This document shows, piece after piece, positions 11,761 to 23,127 of a stretch of DNA of 64,000 bases. Each line of letters starts with the position of its first letter. The first letter of the stretch is position 1. Position numbers and translations under genes: made by a program. Source of the DNA: Salvator merianae (Eukaryota; Chordata; Lepidosauria; Squamata; Teiidae). Below the pieces are notes generated by a model. It saw only the letters and a program-made list of their open reading frames with translations. It did no database searches and was not told where the DNA came from. The stretch lies in assembly GCA_003586115.2 (NCBI GenBank), contig QVOM02000112.1:52016212-52080211 (forward strand). Reading direction: 5' to 3'.

Positions 11761-12492
11761 GTATAATGACACTGAGTTTAGGTTAGTGATAATATAAAAC
11801 ACTGATATATAGAACAGTGGCTCTCCACCATTGCCTTAAAGTTTATTTGCTATGTGTTTCTGTTTGATTCTCTTCCATTTAGCAAGTTGCTGCAAAGTAG
11901 TCATGTTCTTATTCAGGCTGAAACTGTAATGCTTTTGTTGTACAATATGCAGAAATGTCATTTTCATTCCTCTGTTGACTTATGAAGAGTGGAGTTTGGC
12001 AAGCAAAATGTATTAGAGGTATCAGTCATGTGGTAGAAGATCAGGAGGCATGCGATCAACAGTGTCTTCTGATATACTGAAAACTAACAAATTTGTTATG
12101 CTTGGTGCATTCTTAGACTGCAGTCTAAATTCATTGATATTCAGAATGCCAATTGCATAGAAAGAGACTTACATATTTACCCTTCTGGAAAGAGGAAAGA
12201 AATTAAAGGAACTAATGCACAGCAATCACCTGATTGCTGACCATACTGGCATTGATGCCAGGGTTATCTTCATCACATGATCACTTACCACATTGGGATG
12301 GAGTTAGCGTTGTCCTTACCATGTGATTACTGACCATATTGGCATGGAAGCCAGGATTCTTATTACAAGAATAATCACCACTTACAGCATCATATTGGCA
12401 AAATAGACAGAAATACATTCTTTAGTGAACTGTAATGTATTACATGATCGTTATTACAACACTTACATTCTGTTTTGTGGGGGGTCTATTAG
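11761..12492 (+). other. Intron 3 of the coding region
   Basis: A 732-bp intron. Its only notable content is the imperfect 46-bp tandem repeat at 12231-12369. The rest is unremarkable AT-rich DNA. Confidence 0.7.
12231..12369 (+). repeat. Imperfect ~46-bp tandem repeat, 3 units
   Basis: Units begin at 12231, 12278 and 12324. Each has the pattern 'tgatNactNaccatattggNatg', then 'gccaggNttNtt', then 'cAcatg' or similar. The units have diverged by many substitutions, so the array is old. A partial fourth unit may follow at 12370. Confidence 0.6.
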
Positions 12493-12745
12493 GTTTTTCA
12501 GAAGGATGGGCCTCCAGTGTATTTTGATACCTCTAATGAAGATGATTGTAATTGGATGATGATGGTGAGGCCAGCCAGCCAGTATGAACATCAAAATCTG
12601 ACTGCATTCCAACACGAGAATGATATTTACTTCACCACTTCCCGAGATATCCCACCAGGAACTGAGTTACGAGTATGGTATGCTGCTTTCTACGCCAAAA
12701 AAATGGAAAAGCCAATTCTAAAGCAAGTTACTAGCATTGTCAATG
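12493..12745 (+). CDS. PRDM15: PRDM15 coding exon 4 (PR domain, second half)
   Basis: Acceptor TCTATTAG and donor ATG|GTATGT. It encodes residues 96-180, beginning [20 protein letters not shown], with [10 protein letters not shown] and, later, [20 protein letters not shown]. These are the core C-terminal PR-domain motifs: the NWM block and the 'IPPGTEL.VWY' block. It leaves in phase 1. In mammals a zinc-finger exon is expected next; see the finding for 12746-15469. Confidence 0.97.
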
Positions 12746-12983
12746 GTATGTGTAGCTGTTGGCTGAGATTTTCTATTATGGATTTCATTTTTATTAGACA
12801 AAACTGATTTCACTTTTTTCTTGGAAGAAACTATTTTGTGTAAATGTCTTCCTCTCAAAGATAATTTGAGAAACTGTAAGGCTTCGGGTTTCAGCAAAAA
12901 TGTACAAGGAGGCGTATTAATTCTTCCCTATTTAGCTTTCTTTTCTTCTCAGGGAAAGGCCGTTGCTTTAGTGCAGTTGATCT

Positions 12984-13465
12984 AGGGCCTTTGTGCACAT
13001 ACCCTTAATATGGATTAAGGGTCCCTGTAATTTGCTTCTAGGCCATATAGATCTGCACATTAGTGCAGAAGACATGTCCCTTGCTGGATTAAAGGAGGCC
13101 TTAATCCAGATCTTTGGTAGACCTGATTAATTGGGCCTATGAGTGGAACCAGCAGTCCTGATCCAGAACACAGGAGGTGTGCAGAAGGCATGCCTCCCGT
13201 GTTTGCGACTACTGGGGGGTCTTTCACCACCAAAAAGCACTCCCCAGAGGCCCTGAAGCTAGGAACTTTTGTTCCTAGCCTTTGGAGGCATGGGTGTGTG
13301 GCTGTGAAGCTTTCATGAGCTTTGTGGCCACAGTGTTGCCTAATCTGGACCAGCACCATTAGTGCAGGTGGCACTGATCCAGTCCACGTCTCCCTGTGAT
13401 CTGGATCGGGCTAATCCAGATGCACTGAGATGGATCTACAGCAGGTAAGTGCAGAAAGGGCCCTA
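12984..13465. mobile_element. Inverted-repeat element, family 1, copy b
   Basis: The left end AGGGCCTTTGTGCACATACC pairs with the right end GGTAAGTGCAGAAAGGGCCCT. The interior shares with the other copies the block 'ctaggaacttttgttcctagcc' (compare 32.4 kb) and a 'gaggccctgaagct' block (compare 17.3 kb). It is non-coding and no clear target duplication was found. Confidence 0.6.
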
Positions 13466-14510
13466 GTTTCCTGCCCTGTTCACTAGAAGTAGCTCTTCTA
13501 GCATGTCTATATGGCTCTCTGTAGCTTAAGCACTTTTGCCATAGTGGAATATATCATTGACTTGTACTGCATCTTCTAGCTTATCTGCATAGAGATGTGC
13601 ATGTGTGGTTTGTGTCTGTCTGCTTGGCATATACTTAACTATGGAAGGGGAAAGACTGTTGGTCTTCCTTTGCTTGCATCTGACCCTTCCATTTATTGGT
13701 GTACAATCTACAGAAGGCTACCTGTGAGAAATGGTCCTAGGCTGAAAAACTGTCTTTCCTTTGGTTTAAAATAAGAGAGAACAGAAACATCTGAAAAAAT
13801 ATACAAAGTCTGTGTAGACCAAATACCTTATGCACTTCTGGAAGAGCAAGAACTCTCCATTCCCTTTTACTGTACAGATGACATTAAGCCATGTTAGTAT
13901 GTGTGCCAAAAATCAAATATGAACCACGTCACAATAAAATACACAGCTTGATATTATAATTGATTGTAGTTATTGAAACCCATGGCTGTTCTGTGCAATG
14001 ATTTGACATTGGAAGTTCCTAATAGTCTTAAGTCCTAGCAGATGGGTATGCTTGAGTTTTGTGTAAGATGCTTAAAGGCACACCTCAGACTTCAGGTAGA
14101 GCGTTTACCCTAAATTTAGAAAACTTGTAATAAACGTGCATAAGAGTTTCCAGCATAAGTAGAATGGAAATGATTTTGTATGCTAGTCCTTATGTATCCA
14201 GATAAGCCCACATAACAAAGAAGTGTGATGTTGGCATTGCAACAACAAGGCATCTAGGAGAAAAATAAGCCAATGGTAAATATGTGTTGATTTCTGGTAG
14301 ATTGTGACTAAGATGGAAGCAGAACCTCTACTGTAACAGTGCTTTGTTCTCAGGTATTTAAAAGAGGCTTCCCAAGGTTTTTAATAGGGGAACTTCTTGC
14401 TATTGTTATGGCCATTGCTTGTATTGCAGTATTCGATTGTATTTGAATTTGTTTTGAACAAATACATATTCTCCCCTTTCCTGTTTTGCGAAATATATGG
14501 GTATACTTAA

Positions 14511-14990
14511 GGCCTGATCGAAGTATATAAAATTATGCATGGTGTGGAAAAGGTTGATAGAGAAAAACTATTTCTCTATCACACCAAACTAGAACCAGGG
14601 GGCACTCTATGAAGCTGATGGGCAGGAGAGTTAGGGTCAACAAGGGGAGGTATTTTTTCACCCAGAGGATCATCAGTCTATGAAATTTGCTGCCAGATGT
14701 GGTGGCAATAGCAACCAGCTTGGATAGCTTTAAGAAAAGGTTAGACAAATTCATGGAGGACAGGTGTATCGATGGCTACTAGAATTGATGCCTAGGTACT
14801 GCCTCCAGAGTGGACAGACAGGCAGGATGCCTCTAAAGCCACTTGCAGGGAGCTGAAAAAATGTGAAAGTTTTGGCTTTGTCTTTTGCTTGAGAATGCTC
14901 AGAATCAGTCAGTGGGCCACTGTGCAAGACAAGATGCTGGGCTGTATCAGTTGTGGCCCAATCCAGCAGGGCTCCCCTTGTGTTCTAATG
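14511..14990 (+). mobile_element. CR1 LINE, 5'-truncated 3' end
   Basis: It begins inside the reverse-transcriptase tail region: 'gaagtatataaaattatgca' corresponds to the E-Y-I-K-I-M-H motif of CR1. It continues through 'cccagaggatcatcagtctatg' and the untranslated end to 'ccaatccagcagggctcc' and 'tgtgttcta'. It is the same subfamily as the copies at 26.2 kb (+) and 54.4 kb (-). It lies in the intron where the first zinc-finger exon is expected. Confidence 0.85.
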
Positions 14991-15469
14991 ACACTACAGT
15001 CCTTGACATGAAATGTAAATGGCTTTTCTATTAAATTTCCTTAATTTTTCTGTATAGAAAGGGAGAAAGCAATGGCTACTAGCAGAACGGTTTAATATTG
15101 TAGTATCTTACCACTGAAGCCTTTCTTTGAGATTTAGATTAATTATTAAAGCTCAAACAAGAATATTACATATGGCAAAAAAATAAGGCATGCTGGCCAT
15201 ACAAGTTTTGTATTTTATTTTATGAGTTTTTTTCTCTGTTTTTAACAGCAATTGTTTTGCATCTGCATCTTAGACTGCATGGAGCTTTAGGGTGAACTTT
15301 CTGAAAAGCACTACAGTTATTTCTCCAGCTTTGTTCGGAGGTTTGCATGTGTGATATTTTTTAATTCGATGACGTTAACTTAGAACAGAGTGGAGTCCAT
15401 TCAGATGGCTTTCGTTTCATCTGCCTACGTAGCTTCCTATGACTCAAGCTGTGTCACTTTCTCTTGCAG

Positions 15470-15694
15470 AGCATCATCAAAGTCACTTGGAACAAGCCAA
15501 AGACACTGCGCACAGCAATCAAAACGATGACGTTCCAGGGAAGGCTGTGGAAGCCCCCCCTGCTGGTCAGCCCACAGCCTGTGAAAGTGCCAGTACCTCT
15601 GTGGATGCGAAAAGAAAACAGCGAAGGGGCAGGAAACCAAAAGTTGTGAAAACGGAAACTCCAGTTGTGATTGTGGATGATAAAGAGCCTTCTG
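15470..15694 (+). CDS. PRDM15: PRDM15 coding exon 5 (basic linker)
   Basis: Acceptor TCTTGCAG and donor CTG|GTGAGA. It encodes residues 180-255. It starts EHHQSHLEQAKD, where H181 and H185 keep the H-x3-H spacing of the first PRDM15 zinc finger although the two cysteines are not encoded nearby. KRKQRRGRKPK at 227-237 resembles an AT-hook and a nuclear-localisation signal. VVIVDDKEPS follows. The central part is poorly conserved compared with mammals. It leaves in phase 1. Confidence 0.93.
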
Positions 15695-15777
15695 GTGAGA
15701 GCCTTGATTGCTACTGTAATAAAATTCTAGGTTATCAGTGACTTTTCGTTTCATGACTAGCGGCTCCAGAAGGAGGA

Positions 15778-16078
15778 ATATACCTAAGCCCTGGTCTGCA
15801 TAATTCTCCTGTCAAAGATCAAGTTCATGGTTTGAGTGTGCTCCACGTGGACTTGGCACTAACTGTGGATCCCTTGATAGGGAACCTGTGGCCCTTTCTT
15901 TATTACACCTTATTCTGGGTTATATCCTGGAATAGGGCCCTGCCATCCACCTGTTTTCTGCAGACTATGGCAAACTCCACCCAGAGCCTGCCGTAGTCTG
16001 TCCCAGTATGTGAGTGGCAGGCCCCTATTCCTGGCTATAGTCCAGAGTAAGGCCCAGTGCAGATAGGGCCTATGGTCA
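15778..16078. mobile_element. Possible diverged inverted-repeat element
   Basis: The left end 'cctaagccctggtctgca' and the right end 'gtgcagatagggcctatgg' are weak inverted repeats. The inner parts 'tattctgggttatatcctgg' and 'ctatagtccagagtaag' suggest a hairpin-type non-autonomous transposon. It is non-coding. Borders and family are uncertain. Confidence 0.35.
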
Positions 16079-16147
16079 GCTACAGCTGATTCACCAGCTA
16101 TTGCTTTCTCTGGAATGGTGTATCGTAGCTATAGTCATACTCTACCC

Positions 16148-16497
16148 CAGGGGTGTCAAACTCATTTTAGTTCAGGGGCCTAACCCTTGCCTGGGGCAAT
16201 GGGCGGGGGCGACGCCAGCGCGGTGGGTGGGGCGACGCCAGCACGCGGGGCGGGGTGACGCTAGTGTGCCAGTGCCTGGGGAGCGATGCCAGCGCGCCGG
16301 CGTGAGGGGCGACCAGTGCACTGCCGACGGAAGGGTGGGGCGACGAGCAAGGCTCCGTTTGCCGCCCCCGACACTGCGCTGCCCGGGGTACCCTGCCCCC
16401 TCCGCACCACCCTTGCTACGCCCCTGATCCTGTGGGCTGGATTGAACCCCTTGGTGGGCCGGTTCAAGCCCACGGGCCGTACGTTTTGACACCCCTG
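16148..16497. mobile_element. CpG-rich hAT-type MITE with 8-bp target duplication
   Basis: The element begins CAGGGGTGTCAAACTCA and ends TTTTGACACCCCTG, a clear terminal inverted repeat. It is flanked by CTCTACCC at 16140-16147 and again at 16498-16505, a perfect 8-bp target duplication that marks hAT transposons. The 350-bp interior is GC-rich with many CpGs and repeated 'ggcgacgccagcgc' motifs. There is no credible reading frame, so it is non-autonomous. Confidence 0.9.
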
Positions 16498-17114
16498 CTC
16501 TACCCTATCCAGACTTGATGACTACGGGGTGTTCTATTTAAGGCTGCTTTTGAAAAATAGCTGAGAAATTTCATAGTTTTGGGAAGCATTTTGATAATCT
16601 TTAAAAATGTACTTGATATCATTGATACACAGCTGGTTCTGTATATTCTGTATATTCTTTAGTAATGGCTATGCATTTGAAATTATTTTAGCCTGGTTCT
16701 TGTTTTTAATTTGCAATGCTCATTTGGTTTTACAAATTTTAGTCTGTTTTTTATGAATACTTCATTCCTCCCCTCAAAAAAAAAACCTTCTTGTGCACAC
16801 TGTGTGTTAAATGCAACATCTACTTTAAAAATGGTTAATGTAAGGTCCCTTTCCCAGCCCAGCTGATATAACTGCTTTGTAGTTGCAAAAGGCAAGTTCA
16901 GTTTCTACTTTTCTATAGAGCTACATTTGGGAAGCTCATTAAATAAGTACTGTAACACACTATATGAATAAATAGAAATGCTTTATGAAATGGCATACTT
17001 ACCCAGACCATTCCATTTCATTTTGTTGCAACAGACTGTGGCTTTCTGAGGGATCTGGCAGAACAGAGGGCTTCTTTTGTTGTTTGATCTGATTTTTCCC
17101 TTTAAAAGCACTCA

Positions 17115-17552
17115 CAGGGTCTTTCCATACTTAGCTAATCCACTTCTGAGCTTCTCTCTTCTGCACTCTGGAGTGGAAGAGAGAGGCTGTGCCCTCTCCT
17201 AGCATACTGTGTCTGCAGCATAGCCTGGTCTAGGCAATGAATATGGCCAGTAGAGGCCACTGGAAAGGAACAGGGAGACATGCAGAAGGGTGCACACCTT
17301 CCTGTTCTAGTTTAGCAGGGGACCCAATTCAGCGCTATCAAAATGGGTCCCCCTGGGGCTCTGAGGCCAGGAACCTTCTCAGCCTTCACAGCAGGCTTTG
17401 AAGCTCACACAGCACAGGGCTTGTCCCACAACAGACCATCTAAGTGTGGCCAGCCTTGTCCTGGGACAGCTGGACCTCTCCTGTACAGAACACGTCCAGT
17501 CAGAGTGGTTCCAGCAGGAACAGTCCAGACCCCACAAGTGCAGAAAATGTGA
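17115..17552. mobile_element. Inverted-repeat element, family 1, copy c
   Basis: The left end is 'cagggtctttccatactt' and the right end 'cccacaagtgcagaaaatgtg'. Interior blocks match other copies: 'aaaatgggtccccctggggct', 'ctgaggccaggaaccttc' and 'tgcagaagggtgcaca'. It is diverged and borders are approximate. The rest of this intron (17553-18524) looks unique. Confidence 0.5.
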
Positions 17553-18524
17553 CTGACTTTATGAATTTGATTAGAATGTTAGTAGTGGAAGGGGCTTAGA
17601 GACCTTCCATGCCAATTTGCTTCCCCGCTGTTGCTGTTACCTTTAGGAGAGGAGAAAAATGTGTACAAGCTGTGTTCCCATCGCAAACCAATAGCCATTT
17701 TAGAAAGCAGCTTAGTTTGAAGAAACAACATTAGTGAGCTCAGCTGTGTCTTTATATTTGTTTCCTTGCAATTCTCCCCTGAAATGTTAGATATAAGGCA
17801 ATGTAAGAAAACTTGGATGCCATTTTTATTACAACCCTGACATTCTTTAAACAGAAATGGACTGTGTAGCCAGTTTTTTCTTCAGTTCTATTACTGTGTA
17901 CTGGCCCCATCATATAGTACAGAAAATAACTGTTCAAAGAGGAGGTTCCTCTCTCAGTGCTTTTTCTCCTCCTTATTGAATTCTGTACAGTATGTTTTCC
18001 TCTTGTGTAACACTGAATTTAGTTACAGTGCTACTCCTTTTGCTGTTGGAAATAAATTATTTAAAATTTCACAAATAAGAATAAATTCTGGATATATTCC
18101 ATGAGACATCATTTATTCTTACGTGAGCTGTTTTGCTTTTAAGAAATGCCAGTTCATAGACTGCAACACTTTGTTTGATGCCTGATTAAACATGCAATGC
18201 TGTGTTAGGAGTAATCCCAGGGTCTCTGGATAATGGAATTGATGGATTCATCAGGGCAAAAAATGCAGATTTGAACTAGCTGTATTTCACTGGAGTGATG
18301 GCTTGAATTGCACTAAATTAGAAATCTCACCTGAATTTGCATAGGAACAAGTTCTTCTGAAAACAGAGGACTGATTGTTTTTTGAATAAACACATTTATT
18401 AGAAATAAACTCTGCATCTTTTGGTTTGATGATGAGAGTAAATCATTAAGATCAACTTCTTTGTTAGCTGAATTTAATTTTAATACTTCACTGACCTCTT
18501 CTTATTAATAACAAATTTGTTTAG

Positions 18525-18663
18525 CAGTGGAACATGTGGCTGAAATTATAACAGAGATCCCACCTGATGATGTAGCCCTTCCTTCCACTGAAGAAGAAAG
18601 GTTTATGGAGGTGGTGTTGGCAAAGCTACCCAGTACTACGAATAGTATGAATTCTATAACAAA
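18525..18663 (+). CDS. PRDM15: PRDM15 coding exon 6 (acidic linker)
   Basis: The acceptor region reads TTTAGCAG|TG, a NAGNAG tandem site. Using the first AG (exon from 18525) adds one alanine before VEHVAEIITEIPPDD; using the second (exon from 18528) omits it, and both stay in frame. The donor is AA|GTAAGT. It encodes residues 255-301, an acidic, finger-free linker with the conserved VAEIITE motif. It leaves in phase 2. Confidence 0.93.
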
Positions 18664-18944
18664 GTAAGTGCTTATGAAAAATAAGGTCATAAAATGTCCT
18701 ACTTTATTTATGACAACTCACTGCAGTTCGTGTGTTTTAATATGGATTATGCAAATGTGATGGAGGAGCTCAAGGTTAGATCTGGCTTTGTCCTCCACAA
18801 AAGGAAAAGTTTTATGGAAGGGATTCTGATTAAACAGAAGCATCTGATGAAGACAGTCATATGATGATTTTTCCTAACTTCCATTTTCTAGGGATTCCCA
18901 ATCCAGAAGCAGAGATTGAAGTGGAAATAACTGCGAAACAAAGG

Positions 18945-19336
18945 GTGTGACCACACAGAGGGTTTGGGGGGGGGCGTTCATTTCCTGGGATCGCCCCATT
19001 TGTGGACAAGGAAAAAAAACCCTACCTCACACAGTTTAAAAAACAGGTGGCTTACCTTCTCTTCCTTCCTCTCATCATCACCTTCCTTCCTTGTCTCCCA
19101 GACCACTGCCAGCCCAATTTTCCATGGACCTGACTGGTCAGTGGCCATAGCAGACTCGGATTGGCTGCAGGAGTCTGTAGCTTCCTGCCCCGTCCAACCC
19201 AAACTCCCCGAGTCATCCCTTTTGCATCTGTAAAACAGATGCAGAAACAGAGACCTTGGGATGTGGTTTTTTTTACATTTTATGTTTGTCTCTAGGGTCT
19301 CAAATTCGCCCTGTTGGCATCCCTAATCACATATGT
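18945..19336. mobile_element. Possible inverted-repeat element
   Basis: The left end GGGTGTGACCACACAGAG and the right end CATATGTGAACACACCC are inverted repeats of about 15 bp with mismatches. The interior is non-coding, with a poly-G run. A related left end, 'agggtgtgatcagacatgg', occurs at 44504. No target duplication was seen. Nothing else was recognised in this intron (18664-20222). Confidence 0.4.
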
Positions 19337-20222
19337 GAACACACCCAAAGTCTTTTCGCCTGTGACGGTATCTGATTGAACCTGAAAACAAATATTTAAA
19401 CCAAATACACAGGCATTTATTGGTCTATGAGTAGAATGAATTTCTAATACTTTAGGAATATCACGATCAATTTCAGTTTGTAGTAAATTATAGGAGACTT
19501 ATAATTGTTCTGTACCCTTTAACTGCAGTATTGTGTTCATACTTTCACTGAGATAGTCTGCTTTGATTCACATGGCTTCTGGCTGATTGACAATGGAGCC
19601 TCAGTCAAGGGCTCCATGTGGAAAGTTTTGCACATGGGGTGCAAATCCTGACTGTTGCAGGCGCAAGAGGGCACATAATTGAAAAGCACTTCTTTTTATT
19701 AAATGTAGAATAGAAGCAGCACAGACTGGCTAACCTCTTGTAGGCTACAGAAAACCCCTTTGAGGGCCACAAGGCTTAAGTAAAGATAAAAATTAACACT
19801 TCAGAGTGTTCAGAGACGTGGAATTGATATGCATATGTTAATATAATCTCTCTGAAAGTTATGTGCAAGCAGGTGTACTTACCTGGGCAGACTGTGTTGC
19901 TTTAGGATAAAAAGTTGTGCAGCTTTGAAAGAGTCCGCATGGCAAGAGTGAAGTTCATCCAGTGTAGACAACTAGTGAAGTCTCAGTGCTCTAAGAGAAG
20001 TAACTCCCTCAATATAAATTGAAATGATAGTGCATGAACTATAGCAGGAAAAGTTTGTTAATAAATGAGAGGATCATAAGAATGGTAAAGCATATTGACC
20101 TGAGGGGTTAAACTGTATAGACTTGTAAATTATAACTAATTTTAACTGAGTGGTGAACAATTTCTTTCACAGCACGTTGAACAGGTTGTTTGTCCTTTAC
20201 TTCTCTCTCGCCAATCTGCTAG

Positions 20223-20401
20223 GTATCCTCATCATCAAAACGCTATGTCCCTCAAGAGAAGCTTAATTCTTTCCAGCAGACATGGGATACGGCGCAAGCT
20301 GATCAAGCAACTGGGGGAGCACAAACGGGTGTACCAGTGCAACATCTGTAGTAAGATGTTCCAGAATAGCAGCAACCTCAGCAGACACATACGCTCTCAT
20401 G
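20223..20401 (+). CDS. PRDM15: PRDM15 coding exon 7 (zinc finger A)
   Basis: Acceptor CTGCTAG and donor ATG|GTGCGT. It encodes residues 301-361. The strongly conserved [17 protein letters not shown] and [10 protein letters not shown] are followed by a C2H2 finger with C340, C343, H356 and H360 ([21 protein letters not shown]). It leaves in phase 1, so the glycine of the inter-finger linker is split. Confidence 0.97.
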
Positions 20402-20519
20402 GTGCGTTTGTTTCCAGAGCTTTGGCAACAACTTCCTGTAGTCAAATAGTTGGGAAGTGTATAGAACACTTTGTGAGTTTTGTTCAAAGTCTTTACTGAC
20501 AGAAAGGGAGATAACTGAT

Positions 20520-20944
20520 TTCCCCCCACACACCTTTTCAGCATGAGTGCTGAAAGATAAGAAAAAAACTGATGATCAACAGTTTATCCTGTAAAGGAGA
20601 AGCCATTGCTGCTGAAAGGGGGGAAATAAACAAATTCTGCTCCTTTCTGGCAGAAATTGGCTCCTCCCAACATTCCTCTTTTTGTTTCAGGTGAAATGGG
20701 GCAAAAAGCTTCTGTCCCTGAGCTGTTTGGCAGACAGGAGAGATGGTCCTTCTTGGAGCTTGAAGGCCTCTTTCTATCAGAACTTAAAATGTTGTTATGA
20801 AACAGGGTCTGGTTTTGTTTCAATCTCAAAACAAGCCCTTTTCTGAAAGTTTGAAATTCCTGGAATATCCTGGTTCAGAACTCCCAGAACATGTTGGTTC
20901 AGGTGCAAAACATTTCAACTCAGAATGTTTTGCACATCCATACC
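20520..20944. mobile_element. Fragment of a hAT-like element (right end)
   Basis: The right end reads 'gttttgcacatccatacc', a mismatched form of the TTTCGTGCACATCCCTA terminus of the complete element at 33601-34771. The preceding sequence is rich in 'gttcag' and 'gaaatt' runs, as in such elements. The left end was not identified. It is non-coding. Confidence 0.35.
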
Positions 20945-21671
20945 AAACTCAACTATCTAATCTAGAAGACAAAAATAAAGCATAATTTGTTAAAGAAGTA
21001 TATAAGTAGACCAATGGGAACATGTAGGGGAGAAAAGCTTGGCTACCTGAAAAAGCTGTTAATTTTGCAAAAATATGCTGCAAAATGTGCAACAGTGAGT
21101 AATTTCTTAAAGAAGCACTTTTAATTCAGAGATAATATTTTTGTGAACACTAAGCACTTTTGGGCTGTATTGCATATGTGAGTAAGTGGTGGAAATAAAT
21201 ACAATTGTCCATTGTATAATATAGTATTTGTACAGCTGATCAAACAGCTTGGGGAACTCAGATGGGTATAACAATTTAACAAAATGTGTCTTTGCTTGTT
21301 TAATGAAATCCCAGAATAAAATATTTTGTCCTCTGAGGTACCACTGATTTATGTAGACAAATGGGCAGCACAGACTGGGGTTCCATTAACTTGCAGTTTT
21401 CCATAGGTAGCAGTTAACTGTCATAGCACAGTTATGCAGTACATAGTGGTTTGTGGGAACCAAACCATAACATTATATAAGGACTGACTATATTACATCT
21501 TTTTCATGGGCAAACTTCAGCATTATTGTTAGAATGATAATATTCTTTCCATAGCTAATAGTGCAAATCCTCCTGTTAGAAAGCACCCCAAACATAATTA
21601 AGGGCTTAGCTCTTATATTTGTGATTCAGTTATATTGTTGTAAAAGTGTAGCATTCATCCAGAAAGGGAAA

Positions 21672-21735
21672 AGTGTGTGTGTGTGTGTGTGTTAGTGAAA
21701 TGTACATATGTGCATGCGCGCACGCACACACACAA
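21672..21735 (+). repeat. (GT)n / (CA)n dinucleotide repeat
   Basis: An uninterrupted GT run of about 20 bases starts at 21673. After a short gap comes an alternating GC/CA purine-pyrimidine stretch ending in CACACACACA. The combined tract could adopt left-handed DNA. The rest of this intron (20945-22703) holds nothing else I recognise. Confidence 0.9.
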
Positions 21736-22672
21736 AATGCTTGATCTGTATTTGTAGGCATTAGTTACTAGTACATGAATTGTACTCAAGAATTGCTTCT
21801 GGGCTACAAAGACTAGCATATGATTTAACACAGATATTGTGTTAATGAACTATTTGTCTTATCTGATATTGCTTTTTTGCTCCAGTGATATCAGCAGTTT
21901 AAAAGCCCTCTTGTTCAGGAAGCAGGTAGCAATGCTGAGCATAAGCAGCTTGACATCCCTGTTCAGCTCAGATGCAGTCACTAAATTTTTGGAGAGTGAA
22001 GGATAACTACCATATTTCCTGTTATAAAACCACACTTTTATTCCCAAAATGTTCTCCTAAAATCACTGTGCCCTGTACCCCAGGAAGCTTAGGGACTGAG
22101 ATTATTGGTATTATACCAATACCCAAACACCCCAGATGACCCCAGACTGAATTACAGAGTGCAGCCACACATTCCATGAATGAGAGGTCCTCTCAAAATA
22201 AGCCAGCCCTCAGGTTGGGTGCCAAATCAACACTGCAGAAAGTCCCCATAAAGCAACCATTTGCAGTTACGTGTCACCTTACTGAATGTAGTCTTTGGCA
22301 CGAGAGAATCTTCAGAAGTTGGGGCATGAGGGGAGGATAGCTGCTATACACACCTGCCCTCCCCTTTCCTTCGCTTCTTCTTAGGAGCATGCCAAAGATT
22401 CTCTTCTAATAGTTGGACAAGCTGAGTAAGATGACGCATGGCTGTGTATGTTTGTTCTGAGGATGCTTTTTGCACAGCCAGCTCATTTCAGAAATACCTC
22501 ATTTAAGGTATGTGTGGTGGCATCCATACAGGATTATAAGACAATTCTAGTTTTTCTAAATATTCTTTGCCAGATTATAGATGTGTTTTATAGGCTAGTA
22601 CATCTTCTGTGAAGGCAAATTCAGTAATATAGTTTCATGCTAAGTACTGTTCCTGGCTTTCCACATAGATAA

Positions 22673-22834
<162 letters not shown>

Positions 22835-23127
22835 TAGAATCTGTAGATATGGAAATGAACCATCTCCTCGTCCTAGTTAATTTGAATATAATTAAATTTG
22901 GTACCTCTACTTTCCCTTGAATACAAGGCACTAAACTTCTTCCCTACAGCTAGAAGTGTGCAGGTTTTTATGAAACAGTTAGTTTGGGGGGAAATAACTT
23001 TGTTGGAGGAATAAATCAAACTTAATGTTTTTGAATGTATAAATTTTGTTAGGTTCTTTAATGCTTTGTGATTCTTAAATAAAATAAGTATGCACAGGTT
23101 TCTCATGTTGTTGTTTTTTATCCTCAG

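Noticed and set aside
12746..12807. Extension of PRDM15 exon 4 into [15 protein letters not shown]
   Set aside because: This is read-through past a good GTATGT donor; the frame ends at a stop and the text is not part of PRDM15.
13600..13640. C-x2-C codon pattern (tgt gtg gtt tgt) as the missing zinc-finger exon
   Set aside because: Upstream frame has a stop and the following residues do not fit a finger (no Phe/Leu core, no suitable donor).
14423..14465. Second C-x2-C pattern (tgc ttg tat tgc) in the same intron
   Set aside because: It runs to a stop within 14 codons and has no acceptor in the right place.
16101..16492. Open frames on both strands over the GC-rich block
   Set aside because: They come from the high GC content of the hAT MITE (few stop codons by chance), not from a gene.
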